Positions 1 to 10,300 of a stretch of 64,000 nucleotides of DNA are shown in pieces. The stretch lies in NCBI GenBank assembly GCA_964498785.1, contig CAZCJL010000008.1, forward strand, positions 1-64,000. The letters run 5' to 3'. Position numbers and translations under genes: made by a program. Each line of letters opens with the position of its first letter. Positions within the stretch are counted from its first letter, which is position 1. The stretch comes from Mariaggregatimicrobium sp964498785 (lineage in GTDB: Bacteria > Zhuqueibacterota > Zhuqueibacteria > Thermofontimicrobiales > Thiofontviventaceae). Under the pieces are notes generated by a model that was given only the letters and a program-made list of their open reading frames with translations, searched no databases and had not been told where the DNA came from.

Positions 1-155
1 ACGTTGATTGTCCTGGCGTAGTTCACTATTTTCTTTGGCTAACTCTTCAATTATAGAGATAATTCGCGACGACTTGATGCCGGGTTGTCTGATATTGTCT
101 GCTTGATAAGATCAATTTCAGAAATAGAAAAATGCTTTCCACGGATTATAGTCAT
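1..155 (-). mobile_element. Relic of a mobile-element gene (DUF4338/DruA-like start, then transposase-like coiled coil)
   Basis: Reading leftward from an ATG at 155 (preceded by AAGAGAAAT) gives a 34-residue peptide that stops at 51. It begins MTIIRGKHFSISEIDLIKQT and contains NPASSRRELS, which resembles the N-terminus of DUF4338 proteins (the Druantia DruA family, also found in IS-like elements). A second minus-strand frame across about 1-110 reads IKSSRIISIIEELAKENSEL, resembling the N-terminal coiled coil of some DDE transposases. The two frames overlap and cannot both be full genes. The likeliest reading is a degraded or frameshifted insertion element cut by the window edge. Identification is by eye and weak. 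Confidence 0.35.
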
Positions 156-395
156 ATTTCTCTTGTAGTTTTGTTTTGCATTACAAAAGAAATATTAGAC
201 ATTTAAAAGTTAGGCGCAAGTGAAAAATAAATTATCAAAGAACTTTTTACCATAAATTATTGAGCGGATACCATAAAATCGACATAAGTTCAATAAAAAG
301 GAGTTTATCCTTTAGAAATTGAGGTGAACTTGGGTTAAGTTTTTTGCTAATTTTATTTGAGCCAATTTTTAGTATTCAAACCAGGAAATGTTTTA

Positions 396-1016
396 TCAAT
401 TAAAAAAAGGATTAAACTGCTTCTCGTGGCCCACAGTCGTTTCCGGTCCGTGCCCGGGATAAATGAGTATTGAATCGGGCAACGTAAATATTTTCGTGCG
501 AACCGACTGCATCAAATCATCAAAATTACCTCCGGGCAAATCTGTTCTGCCAATGGAACCGGCAAAAATGAGGTCTCCGACAATCAGGCAGTTCTCAATT
601 TGATATGTCACACTTCCGGGAGAATGGCCGGGCGTGTGCAGCACATCCACTTGAATATTACCGATATTCATCACATCGCCATCCGCTAAAAATCGGTCTG
701 GTTTTGGCGTACCCGGATCCGGCAAGCCGAATAGCATGGCATGGTGCCGGACATCCTGTAATAAAAACTCATCTTTCTTGTGAATCAAAATTTCAGCGCC
801 GGTTTTTTCTTGTAATAACTGCAATTGCGTTAAATGGTCTACATGACCATGCGTAAGGAAAATTGTTTTTAACGTCAACCCGTTCTCACGGAGTGGCGCT
901 AAAATTGCATTAATTTCATCACCCGGATCGATAATCGCGGCGTGCTTCGTCTGTTCGCATCCTATCAGATAACAATTTACCGCCATGGGCCCCACAACGA
1001 TCTTTTTAAAAATCAT
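396..1016 (-). CDS. MBL-fold metallo-hydrolase, glyoxalase II-like
   Basis: This is a 206-residue cytoplasmic metallo-beta-lactamase-fold hydrolase of the short glyoxalase-II/YcbL type. Such enzymes hydrolyse thioesters such as S-lactoylglutathione or related small-thiol adducts. The metal-binding set is complete: THGHVDH at 55-61, His127 in HTPGHSPGS, Asp148 in the GDLIFAGSIGRTDLPGG stretch, and His189 in YPGHGPETTVGHE. I chose the ATG at 1016 because GGAG lies six bases upstream (ATGGAGTTAATATG); a longer reading from 1040 adds eight residues without a better site. The gene is divergent from the phosphatase at 1249 and probably monocistronic. The family is sure; the substrate cannot be read from sequence. 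Confidence 0.9.
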   Translation of the reverse strand: MIFKKIVVGPMAVNCYLIGCEQTKHAAIIDPGDEINAILAPLRENGLTLKTIFLTHGHVDHLTQLQLLQEKTGAEILIHKKDEFLLQDVRHHAMLFGLPDPGTPKPDRFLADGDVMNIGNIQVDVLHTPGHSPGSVTYQIENCLIVGDLIFAGSIGRTDLPGGNFDDLMQSVRTKIFTLPDSILIYPGHGPETTVGHEKQFNPFFN

Positions 1017-1082
1017 ATTAACTCCATTTTTATAAATCATGCCTGAGTTAAATTCTGATGTCCTGTTTAACGAGAAATATTA

Positions 1083-1142
1083 TCCGGACTGCGACGCCTT
1101 TATGCGTCGCAGTGCAATCCATAAAAAGGATTGCACTCCGGA
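1083..1142. repeat. Double-hairpin palindromic element (REP-like)
   Basis: Two hairpins sit back to back between the divergent hydrolase and phosphatase genes. The first pairs 1088-1097 with 1104-1113 (10 bp, loop CTTTAT). The second pairs 1112-1120 with 1128-1136 (9 bp, loop ATAAAAA). The two share two bases, so they may form alternately. TCCGGA flanks the pair on both sides (1083-1088 and 1137-1142). The block is GC-richer than its surroundings and there is no T-run, so it does not look like a terminator. A similar cluster lies at 15232-15345. Confidence 0.55.
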
Positions 1143-1248
1143 ACTTCATCTTAAATGTACAATTCACAGCCTAAAAAGTCAAGAAAAATGTCTTGCCATG
1201 GAAAGTAAAGTTCGCTATATTGTCTATTTAAATTAAAATGAGGTGACA

Positions 1249-2151
1249 ATGGCCAAATATGCGGTCGTTGACGTCGGCACAAATTCAGTCAAAATGACAA
1301 TTGCTTTAAAACGAGCGCCTGACGAATTTGATATTATCGAAGATCACATCGAAATTACCCGACTTGGTGAAAATATTTCTAAAGCCGGGCGTCTGAGTGA
1401 AACGGCAATTCTCCGAACAGTCGACGCCTTGAAAAAATTGCAGCAGCGCATCCGTAAATCTGGTGTTTCAGAAACCGCTGTGATCGCCACCAGGGTGCTG
1501 CGACAGGCCACAAACAGTGACCAGTTTATCGATAGAGTAAAACGCGAATGCAAATTAACTGTCGAAACAATTTCAGGGGAAAAAGAAGCAATATTATCAT
1601 TTCTGGCTGTAAAATTTAGCCAGAATACGCCGCAGAAAAACTTCCTTGTTTTTGATACCGGCGGCGGCAGCACCGAATTTTTCTATCCGGAAAATGGAAA
1701 TAAAATGAGTCTGGATATCGGCGCGGTCGTGCTTACAGAACAATACCTGCCATCAGACCCGGTCGAAAATAGTGAGATTGAACGTGCTATTCATCATATC
1801 CGGCGCATGCTTTCAATCCTGGAATCAACATCTGAAATTTCCGCATTGTTGGGAATTGGCGGCACTGTCACCACTCTTGCCGCAATGCATAAAAAGATTG
1901 ATAATTTTTCTGCCTCTCTCATTGAAGGCACAATTTTGACGCAACTTGATTTAACCAAAATTATTGCCGAACTCAGTGTAAAGACAATCGGTCAGCGAAA
2001 GGCAATCACCGGTCTGCATCCAAAACGTGCTGACATTATTCTCGCCGGTGCCTTGATTGTTTCGGAAATTCTTACAAAATTTCGGCTATCAAAATTCACG
2101 ATCAGCACCTACGGTATCCGCCACGGGCTGCTCCTCGATCGCTTCAATTAA
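1249..2151 (+). CDS. Ppx/GppA family phosphatase (short form)
   Basis: This 300-residue protein belongs to the exopolyphosphatase/guanosine pentaphosphatase family of the ASKHA fold. These enzymes act in the cytoplasm on polyphosphate or pppGpp. The first phosphate-binding loop is YAVVDVGTNSVKM at 4-16. SGEKEA at 109-114 holds the expected catalytic acidic residue. The second loop is DTGGGST at 136-142, followed by GIGGTVTTL at 202-210, with GIRHGLLL near the C-terminus. Its length matches the two-domain form lacking the C-terminal HD-like domain. The ATG at 1249 follows GAGGTG closely; the in-frame GTG at 1243 lies inside that ribosome-binding site. Sequence alone does not separate Ppx from GppA activity. 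Confidence 0.9.
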   Translation: MAKYAVVDVGTNSVKMTIALKRAPDEFDIIEDHIEITRLGENISKAGRLSETAILRTVDALKKLQQRIRKSGVSETAVIATRVLRQATNSDQFIDRVKRECKLTVETISGEKEAILSFLAVKFSQNTPQKNFLVFDTGGGSTEFFYPENGNKMSLDIGAVVLTEQYLPSDPVENSEIERAIHHIRRMLSILESTSEISALLGIGGTVTTLAAMHKKIDNFSASLIEGTILTQLDLTKIIAELSVKTIGQRKAITGLHPKRADIILAGALIVSEILTKFRLSKFTISTYGIRHGLLLDRFN

Positions 2152-2228
2152 TAAATTTTTCACTTGGAATCTGTAAATAATTTTTGCAAATTAGTGTCTA
2201 AGAATATTTTTGAATTAAAGGAGACGAT

Positions 2229-3842
2229 ATGAGCAAAATCGAAAAAGCAATACCGGTCCTTCTTTTCATCCTCACAATAACTGTTATCCCCACACATTCA
2301 CAATCTCTGCAGGAAAAACCGGATTGGGTCGCCGGAATGCCTGACGGCTGCACCACCATCACAGTCGGTAAAAAAGCATCTGCTGACGGCTCTGTCACCA
2401 CGTCGCACACGTGCGACAGTCACCGCACCCGATCCTGGCTGGACATCACCCCTGCGAAAACGCACAAAAAAGGCGATACTGTCATCATGCGCAAACGAAC
2501 GAAAGTGGATTCATTCGCCATGCCGATTTACGGACATGCGCCAGTCGGCGAAATTCCACAAGTAGAAAAAACGTACGGATTTATCAATACCGCTTATCCC
2601 TGCATGAATCAACATCAGTTGGCTATCGGTGAATCGACGTTTGGCGGGAGATCATCTCTCAGATCAGAAAACGGACTGATCGACTGCCAGCGCCTGGTGC
2701 AACTGATGCTCGAGCGCTGCACCACAGCGCGGGAAGCGATCCGCCTGGCAGGAGAGCTCACGCAGAAATACGGCTACATTGATGAAGGCGAGTGCCTCAC
2801 CGTCGCCGATCCCAATGAAGTGTGGCACCTGGAAATTACCGGCGCCGGAAAAGGAAACAGGGGCTCAATCTGGGTTGCGCAGCGCGTTCCTGACGATCAC
2901 ATTTCCGTAAACGCCAACGCCAGTCGTATCCGCGGGATCGATTTGGAAAATCCCGATTATTTTATGGCGTCGGATAATATTTATAAAGTTGCACAGGACA
3001 GCGGCTGGTGGAAACCCTCCGATGGTCCCTTTGAATTTTGCTACGCGTATGCACCGGAGGGCAGATATTCCTTTGCAGCCACACGCCGGGAATGGCGCGT
3101 ATTCGATCTCGTTGCGCCGTCTCTGGGATTGAATCCCAATGCGAACAATTTTCCGTTTTCCGTTGAGCCGGATACGCTGGTCACGCTCTCAAAACTGGTC
3201 TCCATTTTTCAGGACTATTTTGAAGGCACGGATTTCAATTTCATCAAAAATATCACCTGGACAAACGAGGAAGGCAAAACCGAGATCAGCCCGATGGCGA
3301 ATCCGTTCATGCCGTACGACATGAACCACATTTTCGATATCAACGGCGGCTGGAGCTGGCGTGGCGAACGCACCATCGCCCGCTGGTACACGATGTACGC
3401 AACCATCACACAATCCCGTGACTGGCTCCCGGACGAGATCGGCGGCGTGGTCTGGCTGGCATTCGATAATGTTGCCACTTCCATTTACGTCCCACTCTAC
3501 TGCGGCATCACCGACGTGCCCGAATCGTTCAAAACCCAGGGACGCAAAACCGGCTACAGCCGAAAATCCGCCTGGTGGGCTTTCAACCGCCTGGGCACCC
3601 TGACCGCCCAACGATGGGGCGACATGCGCCACAATGTGACCGAAGTCTGGTCACCTATGCAACAGGAAATGTTCACCAACCAGCCGGACATCGAACAACA
3701 AGCCCTGACGCTCCACATAAAAAATCCGCAAAAAGCCCAAGCCTTTTTAACGGATTACAGCATAAAATGGGGCAATACCGTCGTCCAGGAAGCATGGGAT
3801 TTGGGGGATATGTTGTGGACGCGGTATGATGAGAGGTTCTAA
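2229..3842 (+). CDS. Secreted C69-family dipeptidase (peptidase U34)
   Basis: This is a 537-residue exported dipeptidase of MEROPS family C69, N-terminal-nucleophile hydrolases related to Lactobacillus PepD. A hydrophobic signal segment spans about 7-23. The catalytic cysteine is expected to be Cys41 in DGCTTITVGKKASADGS, which matches the family's processed N-terminus. GESTFGG, TVADPNEVWHLEI and SVNANASRI also fit the family. AAGGAG precedes the ATG at a normal distance. The gene starts 77 bp after the phosphatase and may be cotranscribed with it. Its codon composition is GC-richer than the envelope genes to its right. The dipeptidase assignment is solid; whether the enzyme stays periplasmic or is released is unknown. 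Confidence 0.88.
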   Translation: MSKIEKAIPVLLFILTITVIPTHSQSLQEKPDWVAGMPDGCTTITVGKKASADGSVTTSHTCDSHRTRSWLDITPAKTHKKGDTVIMRKRTKVDSFAMPIYGHAPVGEIPQVEKTYGFINTAYPCMNQHQLAIGESTFGGRSSLRSENGLIDCQRLVQLMLERCTTAREAIRLAGELTQKYGYIDEGECLTVADPNEVWHLEITGAGKGNRGSIWVAQRVPDDHISVNANASRIRGIDLENPDYFMASDNIYKVAQDSGWWKPSDGPFEFCYAYAPEGRYSFAATRREWRVFDLVAPSLGLNPNANNFPFSVEPDTLVTLSKLVSIFQDYFEGTDFNFIKNITWTNEEGKTEISPMANPFMPYDMNHIFDINGGWSWRGERTIARWYTMYATITQSRDWLPDEIGGVVWLAFDNVATSIYVPLYCGITDVPESFKTQGRKTGYSRKSAWWAFNRLGTLTAQRWGDMRHNVTEVWSPMQQEMFTNQPDIEQQALTLHIKNPQKAQAFLTDYSIKWGNTVVQEAWDLGDMLWTRYDERF

Positions 3843-3861
3843 AATACATTTTTGAAATTCA

Positions 3862-3915
3862 AAAAGCGAAGCTATCTTTCAAAAACGCATCTAAATAAAA
3901 GACTGCTTCGCTTTT
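3862..3915. terminator. Inverted repeat between convergent genes, possible bidirectional terminator
   Basis: AAAAGCGAAGC at 3862-3872 pairs perfectly with GCTTCGCTTTT at 3905-3915 (11 bp). It lies between the plus-strand dipeptidase stop (3842) and the minus-strand stop at 3926. The stem ends in a T-run on both strands, as expected for a shared terminator. The 32-base loop is longer than usual, which lowers confidence. Confidence 0.5.
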
Positions 3916-3925
3916 CGGTTTGGTA

Positions 3926-4321
3926 CTAATTTTCGATGGCGGCAATGACTGCTTCTCTTATTTTTGAGGATTTTAAAAATCCGCTGAAATCTCCTTTGTA
4001 GTTCTTAGTCACTTGCTTTTTATTGCTTCCGTTCAGATTTTTTGAGGTAATAGTTACTACATAAATCTGATCAACTCTGCTAACCAAACCGGATACTTCT
4101 TTCGCGTACTTCTTATCATTGTTGTAACTTGAGACAATTGACTTAATCTGAGTCTTTATCTGACTCGCTTGCCCTGATGATAAATTATTTAAATCGATTG
4201 TCCCCAATTTAATGACTGGGTTTGGCTTTCCTTCACAACTATTTGAATTTAATAAAAATGCATGTACCATTACAAAAACCACGACCGCCCCAACTCGAAG
4301 CTTACCCAGTTGCGAAAACAT
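3926..4321 (-). CDS. Small secreted protein of unknown function
   Basis: This 131-residue protein has an N-terminal hydrophobic export signal (about 8-25). The rest is polar and lysine/serine-rich, with no motif I recognise. The start is well supported by AGGAGG before the ATG (CTAGGAGGACACCAAAATG). It is the last gene on the minus strand before the convergent dipeptidase and lies 182 bp downstream of the TPR membrane protein, so it may have its own promoter. The cysteine at about residue 29 does not sit in a convincing lipobox. No function can be proposed. Confidence 0.65.
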   Translation of the reverse strand: MFSQLGKLRVGAVVVFVMVHAFLLNSNSCEGKPNPVIKLGTIDLNNLSSGQASQIKTQIKSIVSSYNNDKKYAKEVSGLVSRVDQIYVVTITSKNLNGSNKKQVTKNYKGDFSGFLKSSKIREAVIAAIEN

Positions 4322-4503
4322 TTTGGTGTCCTCCTAGATGATTATTGCCATTATAGATTTAATCAATATATTTAATTTGGCAATAAACATACCAGAAGGG
4401 AAATATTGTTCAAAAGATTAATATCAATTAAATATGTCTAATCCTAACCCATTTATTTTTTCTCAACTATCCAGCAAATAACTATCAAATAAAGTTTTGA
4501 GCG

Positions 4504-7374
4504 TCAATCAAAAAATAACTTTCCGAATAAATTTTCTAAATAAGGCTGGATAATTAGTACAATAATCCAACCAGTGAATAATATGGCAATTGCTAACGGC
4601 TTATTATGTTCAATTAACCACTCTGTAAACTTGGGTATCTCATTGGAAGAATCATCAATTGTTATTTTTTCGCCATACTTTAACGTTCTGAGTTTCGCTT
4701 TGTATATACTGTTAATACCTTCTGAGTTTAATTTAATTTGCAATGACTTAATAATATTTGGGGAAAAAACAATACAATCGTTTTCTTTCAAATTATGAGG
4801 CTTCATTTTCCTTAAAACGACTTTGATAGTTCCTGACAAAACTGAGCTAATCTCATTTTCATCAGTTAGCTCAGCTCTATCTATAAAGTCTAATTTTTTT
4901 ACGGAGAGCCCCTCAATTAAATTATTTGTTTTTTTGTCTACTATGGTTGGAGATTTTATTTCGATTTTAGACGAGCCATTACCTATGCTAAATTTTATTA
5001 TAGCTTTTTTTGTATCGGCAGAAATGTAATTAAATGACTTTTTTGTTTCGATTGATTTAAGCAGTTCATTTTCTTTATTAAATATATGACATTTACTCAA
5101 AATTATTTGTAATTTTGGACTTAATTCCAAAATGTTATAGTTTTTCTCATTCTTATAATTCACTAAAAAAATTTTCAATGTTTCCTTATCATAATTGAAT
5201 CCAAGTTCAAGTTTAGAGTATTTCAAAGATAAATTATGAATTTTCAATAAGGAATTGCTATCATTAACTTTAACTAAGACATTCAAATCTGTTGTCTCAT
5301 CCCACGGTTTAATGATAATATCATTATCATAAATTAGCGGATTAGCTGTAGCTATTTCGACCAATTTCATTGCACTTAAATCTAATCGAGTAATATCCAC
5401 TAAATTCAGGCTTTGTACATCAACAACCGATTTAAATAATGATTCATTTGGATTCCTTTTGGGAAAATATAGAAAGGAAATATACTTAGAAATGATATTA
5501 AATGATGTAACGATCTTAATTGGAATAAAAGTCAGAATGGATATAAGTACAACGGCAAAAATGACTGTATAGATTAACGCTCTAATATTCTCATCAATCA
5601 ATAATAATGCATGATACAAATCGCTTCCCCAAAATATAACTAGTAACGATAAAATAATGAAAACTGATAACGCAAATTTAGATCTCTCCCAAATTTTTTT
5701 AATAAAATCGATTCGAGATTTTTCTATAATCTTTTTTCGATTTCGATAAATGAAAATTGCAAGACCAGCCAGACAAACCAAGCAAACTATTCCCCAAACT
5801 ATTATTTTAAACACATTCTTATTTGATATTTTCTCATTTGCTTCTATATACCTTTGGAATAAACTTGTATTATGGGGAGTATCACTTTTTTTAGATTTGA
5901 CAGAATCTATCTTTATAGCCTTTCCATATCTATCTATTGCCAGATTCCATTGTTTCGCACTATAGGCAGAATCTCCCTTCACTTTCCACATTCTAAATTT
6001 CAAATCCATAAAATTCGGATCAATTTTATAAAGTTGATTGTATTTATTCAGAGCACCTACCCAATCACCCTCTTTCTCTTTTTCTAAACCTTTGTTATAA
6101 AGGGTGAGCTTGTCAAGTGAATCAAGTTTTACCTTAATTTCAACAGGCTTATTTTTATTATCATAAGCAACAATCAAATAATTTATTGCTTTATCCAATT
6201 CGCCATTCTGAAAATATTTGGCTCCGGTACTGTCAATTCTATATATCATTCCTCTTTCACCTAATTCTCCCTGAACTCCCTGCCATTTTTCTAATATTTT
6301 ATCAATTTGGTTCTTACCTTCAGCATATTTCAGAGCATTATTAAAATTTTGTACCTTGTTTTTTAAATCTTTATCATTTAACTTCTTAAAATCAGAATTC
6401 CTCGCTCCTTTTTTAAACCAATAATCAGAGTATTTTGATCGACTTTCTTCCAACATATTTCGTGCTTCAATGTGGTCTGGTTTAATTTTTAATATTTCAT
6501 CAAAATACCCTATCGCTCTTCCATATTGATTTCTATTTAATGCTGATTCTCCCTTAGAAAAACTATCGTTCACTTTGCTATCAACTTCTATTTGATTTTT
6601 AGTATTAGTAATCTTCTGCTCGATAATTTCGTTTCCCGGTTCTAATTCCTTCGCCGTTTCTAATTCTACAAGTGATGCTTCTAAATTGCCATTATTTCTG
6701 CGAATATCACTTACAAGCAAATAAGGTTCTGCTTTATCAGGTATTATCTTTTTCAATCTATCCAGATTCTCCACAGCATCTGCTTTATTTTTTTGCTTTT
6801 TAATACACTCAAAAATGTTTGTATACGCAGTTTCATTAGAAGGATCAATTTTTAATACTTCATAAAAATTATCTATTGCCTGTGGATATTTTCCCTTTCT
6901 GTAATATAACAATCCCAAAGATAAATACGCTTGCCTATAATTCGTTTTTAGACTAATTGCTTTTTTATAATTTTTAACTGCTAATTCAAATTTAGTACCT
7001 CCAGGTATTTCAAAATCTAATTGACAACTATCAGCTTCATCGTAACTCCGGGCTAATTCATACGACCATACGCACTTATTCAGCTTAAGTCTAACAGCAT
7101 GATCAATTGCACTAATAGCGTTAATATATGAAAAGATCGCTTCTTCTCTATTCTCGATTTGTAATTGTTGCTTTGCTAATTTTCGATGTGTAATCCCGAG
7201 ATCAAATAAAGCCTCGGCATTAGCTTCATTATGCATAACTTCCTGTTCTTTTGCCATGACTTCTTGTTTAAGTCGTTCTATACTTTCTTGAGGCTTACCC
7301 AGAGCCATATAATAACTATTCACGTAAAGTAATAGTGTAATAAAGAATGAAAAAATTGGTTTATTCCCCAGCAT
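4504..7374 (-). CDS. TPR-repeat protein with four membrane segments
   Basis: This 956-residue protein has a signal-like segment at about 7-25. A long tetratricopeptide-repeat region follows (about 50-490; clear repeats near 130-180, 270-310 and 425-490). Three membrane segments lie at about 522-543, 566-584 and 600-621. A beta-rich domain of about 300 residues and a last membrane segment near 929-947 complete it. The TPR part would be periplasmic if the signal is real. Such architecture suggests a scaffold for envelope complexes, but I do not recognise the C-terminal domain. GGAGGTGA lies just upstream of the ATG, 18 bp after the stop of the giant surface protein, so the two are almost certainly cotranscribed. 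Confidence 0.75.
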   Translation of the reverse strand: MLGNKPIFSFFITLLLYVNSYYMALGKPQESIERLKQEVMAKEQEVMHNEANAEALFDLGITHRKLAKQQLQIENREEAIFSYINAISAIDHAVRLKLNKCVWSYELARSYDEADSCQLDFEIPGGTKFELAVKNYKKAISLKTNYRQAYLSLGLLYYRKGKYPQAIDNFYEVLKIDPSNETAYTNIFECIKKQKNKADAVENLDRLKKIIPDKAEPYLLVSDIRRNNGNLEASLVELETAKELEPGNEIIEQKITNTKNQIEVDSKVNDSFSKGESALNRNQYGRAIGYFDEILKIKPDHIEARNMLEESRSKYSDYWFKKGARNSDFKKLNDKDLKNKVQNFNNALKYAEGKNQIDKILEKWQGVQGELGERGMIYRIDSTGAKYFQNGELDKAINYLIVAYDNKNKPVEIKVKLDSLDKLTLYNKGLEKEKEGDWVGALNKYNQLYKIDPNFMDLKFRMWKVKGDSAYSAKQWNLAIDRYGKAIKIDSVKSKKSDTPHNTSLFQRYIEANEKISNKNVFKIIVWGIVCLVCLAGLAIFIYRNRKKIIEKSRIDFIKKIWERSKFALSVFIILSLLVIFWGSDLYHALLLIDENIRALIYTVIFAVVLISILTFIPIKIVTSFNIISKYISFLYFPKRNPNESLFKSVVDVQSLNLVDITRLDLSAMKLVEIATANPLIYDNDIIIKPWDETTDLNVLVKVNDSNSLLKIHNLSLKYSKLELGFNYDKETLKIFLVNYKNEKNYNILELSPKLQIILSKCHIFNKENELLKSIETKKSFNYISADTKKAIIKFSIGNGSSKIEIKSPTIVDKKTNNLIEGLSVKKLDFIDRAELTDENEISSVLSGTIKVVLRKMKPHNLKENDCIVFSPNIIKSLQIKLNSEGINSIYKAKLRTLKYGEKITIDDSSNEIPKFTEWLIEHNKPLAIAILFTGWIIVLIIQPYLENLFGKLFFD

Positions 7375-7392
7375 TGAATGTTCACCTCCGGT

Positions 7393-10300
7393 TTATCTGA
7401 TCAACACCATCTTGATTGTGTTTGAGTACTTTCTGGTAATAATTTTACAAAAATAGATGCCACTGGAAACGGAGAAATTTTGATCGTTTGTTCCATCCCA
7501 GGTCAAAATTATTTTGCCCGGTTCAAATAATTTGTTTTTTGCAATTGTTTTCACCTGCGAGCCAGTGACATTAAAGATGTAAATATCCCCTTCGATCTGT
7601 TCAGGCACATCAAAACAAATATTTGTTGAATTATTGAACGGATTCGGGAAATTCGGGTAAAGACAAAATTCGGACGGGACGAGTGAATTATCATTTTCGT
7701 TGACAAACTCTGACGATCCAACCAATAATCGAAATTTTTCATATCCGGCTTCGTTGTTCGACACATAACTAATTTTACTTTCTTTTCTTAATTTCACCGG
7801 ACGAGTTAAATTATTTCCAATCAATTTTATGTCATATTCCTGTGGAACCACATCCAAATTTGTAAAATCTAATGTAACTTCCCCATTTTTAATATTCGAG
7901 TACACGTTAAAATCCCAAAAATTACCATCGACATTTGGAGCCTGCACATCCACGGTAAAGTAGTCAAAGGCTTTATTCCACTCAGGATGCGGGAATGTCA
8001 ACATTACATATTGTCCGATGGGCGGAGGTTCCGGCTTATCGAAATGATCAAATCCATGAGAAGCTTTTTCCGCCACCGCAGCGATATTTTCATTATTCTG
8101 CGCATTTTGACAGGAAACATTAATTTTTATAAACCACTCAAATTGATTGCTGTTTACCGATTTTGCCAATCCCGATTCAAAATATGGATAGCGGAGATCA
8201 GGCTTTATTCTAAGAGTGTCATTATTTTCAACATAAATTGCATATCCCTGCCAGGGTTCGATACTTGTTACATCATTTCTCCACTGTCCTGAATACTCCC
8301 AAACTTCAGGCAATCCATTATTTATGCACGTATTTTCAATTGGTATTAAAAAATCATACGGATTTCCAATTAAATTCCAACCCTTATGCAAGGCTATTTT
8401 AAAAGTATCATTTGTTGTGTTTGTAAAACCTGATTTACTCTGAATATATTTTCCTGAAAAATTCTCAGTAGCTAACAGAAAAAACGCTTTGCCTGGTTCA
8501 AACGGTGAAAAATCAGCACTGTTCAGATAAATAAATGAATCTGTTTCACTGTAATGATGGTAATCAGCACACCGCCAGAGAGTTTGATCGTAATTATTCA
8601 CTCCCAAACTCGAAAATAAAATATCCTTGGCTGATTTTTTCCCGTCATCTACCTGTATCGGTATTGATATTAAGCGGTAATCTTGTTGAGCGTCTCCGGT
8701 GTGGATTGTATTTGGCGATTTAATTTCATCCTCGTCGTCTATTTTAATTTTAGGTGAAAAATAGTCCAGTTCATTTCCTGATCCATGGAAAATACTATTG
8801 CCTGCACTGTCACAGCACTCGAAATAGAAATCGATTCCCCGGGAAGTAATATATTCACTCGGTATTAGGAATTCAAACGTTGTATCATTAGCAATAAAAG
8901 AATTGTGGCTTATTGATCCAAAATCTTTATCGCCGCCTTTTCGGATCCAAAGTCTAACACTGTCTTGATATACTCCGGAATGCACATCATAGATTTTTGC
9001 ATAAATACTCTTATTATTAGTATTCATTTTTATTGAAACGGTGTCTTTAAATCCAACTACAGGAGCAACCGTGTCTATACCTTTTCCCTGAAGTGAAAGA
9101 ATCAATGAATCAACATAATCGCTCGTATCATGGTAAAATATTGTGCAGGTCGAATCATGTTGACCAAGCCTTTCAGGAGAAAAACAAATAACTATCTCTA
9201 AACAACTATTCGTGTCTATCTCTGCACCAACCACCATTGAACTATCATAAAAAGGAAGCTTACAGTGAACCGAATCGATTGTTCCAGATAAGGTCCCCTG
9301 ATTTCTGATGTTTCTTATAATGGTACATTCTGTTTTTATTAATACATCCCCAAAATTTACAACAGAATCAGCCACTGCAAAATCCGCTCCTTCAATTGAT
9401 CCTGTGAGAGTAAGAATTGTTGAATCCGTATAGGTTTTGTTTTCAAATTTGTCATGATACTTCAAAATTAAATCCTCATTAAATCCACCGACTTCATTTG
9501 AGGTATATTGAAATGTTACTATTCTTGATTCGTTCGGCTGCAGAGAATCATTATTTGAGATACCGGTAATTGTCAATCCATCAATTTCCGGTAGATCATC
9601 AATATAAAGAGTCAAATTTCCTGTGTTTTTAAAGCAGCGAAGCTTTTCATCAGATGGTGTATTACGAGGAATATTTGGAAAAGCAATACTATCCATTCTG
9701 GTTTCACAAGTATCATCATATACTTTCAAATACGCTTTGTAACCTGTGCCATTAATAGCGCATTTTATAGTGTCCCATTTATTCTCAACTTTCCAAAAGC
9801 TATCTGAATAGCGTATTTTTAAACTGTCAGGATATGAGATTGAGCTATCTGGTATAAACTCAATATTAATCGGAGTGGTAATCCCTGAGTCTATTTCAGA
9901 AGGGGCTGAGTTAATAATGTGGTATACAGGACTATCGCATTCTGCACTGATACTTACCATCGCGATATTACCCGTATTTGATACGTCGACATGAAATTGA
10001 GTTGTATCTCCAACATGCGCTCCCTTACAACTGAACGTATCAGCAGTAAATATTCCAATAGCATCAGCGCCACGCCCATCTAAGGGAACCTCGATTGTGT
10101 TCAATATTCCTCCACTATCTGGTAAATCCCAACATGTAACCTTTAAGGTTTCATCATGCCAGTTAATACCCAGGGGTTCAAATTTGACCTCGATATTTTC
10201 ATCTTCATCAGAATCAGGCAACAAGCAGCCTTCATCTGGCGAATCTAATGTGAATGGTGATGCTAAACCATCAACTTTATAATGGACTTTAAGATTGCCT

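Noticed and set aside
1039..1236. Plus-strand 65-residue open frame between the divergent hydrolase and phosphatase
   Set aside because: It is built across the palindromic hairpins, overlaps the hydrolase start region, and has no ribosome-binding site or recognisable protein pattern.
3189..3632. Minus-strand 147-residue open frame inside the dipeptidase gene
   Set aside because: Antisense to a well-identified enzyme in a GC-rich coding stretch, where such shadows are expected.
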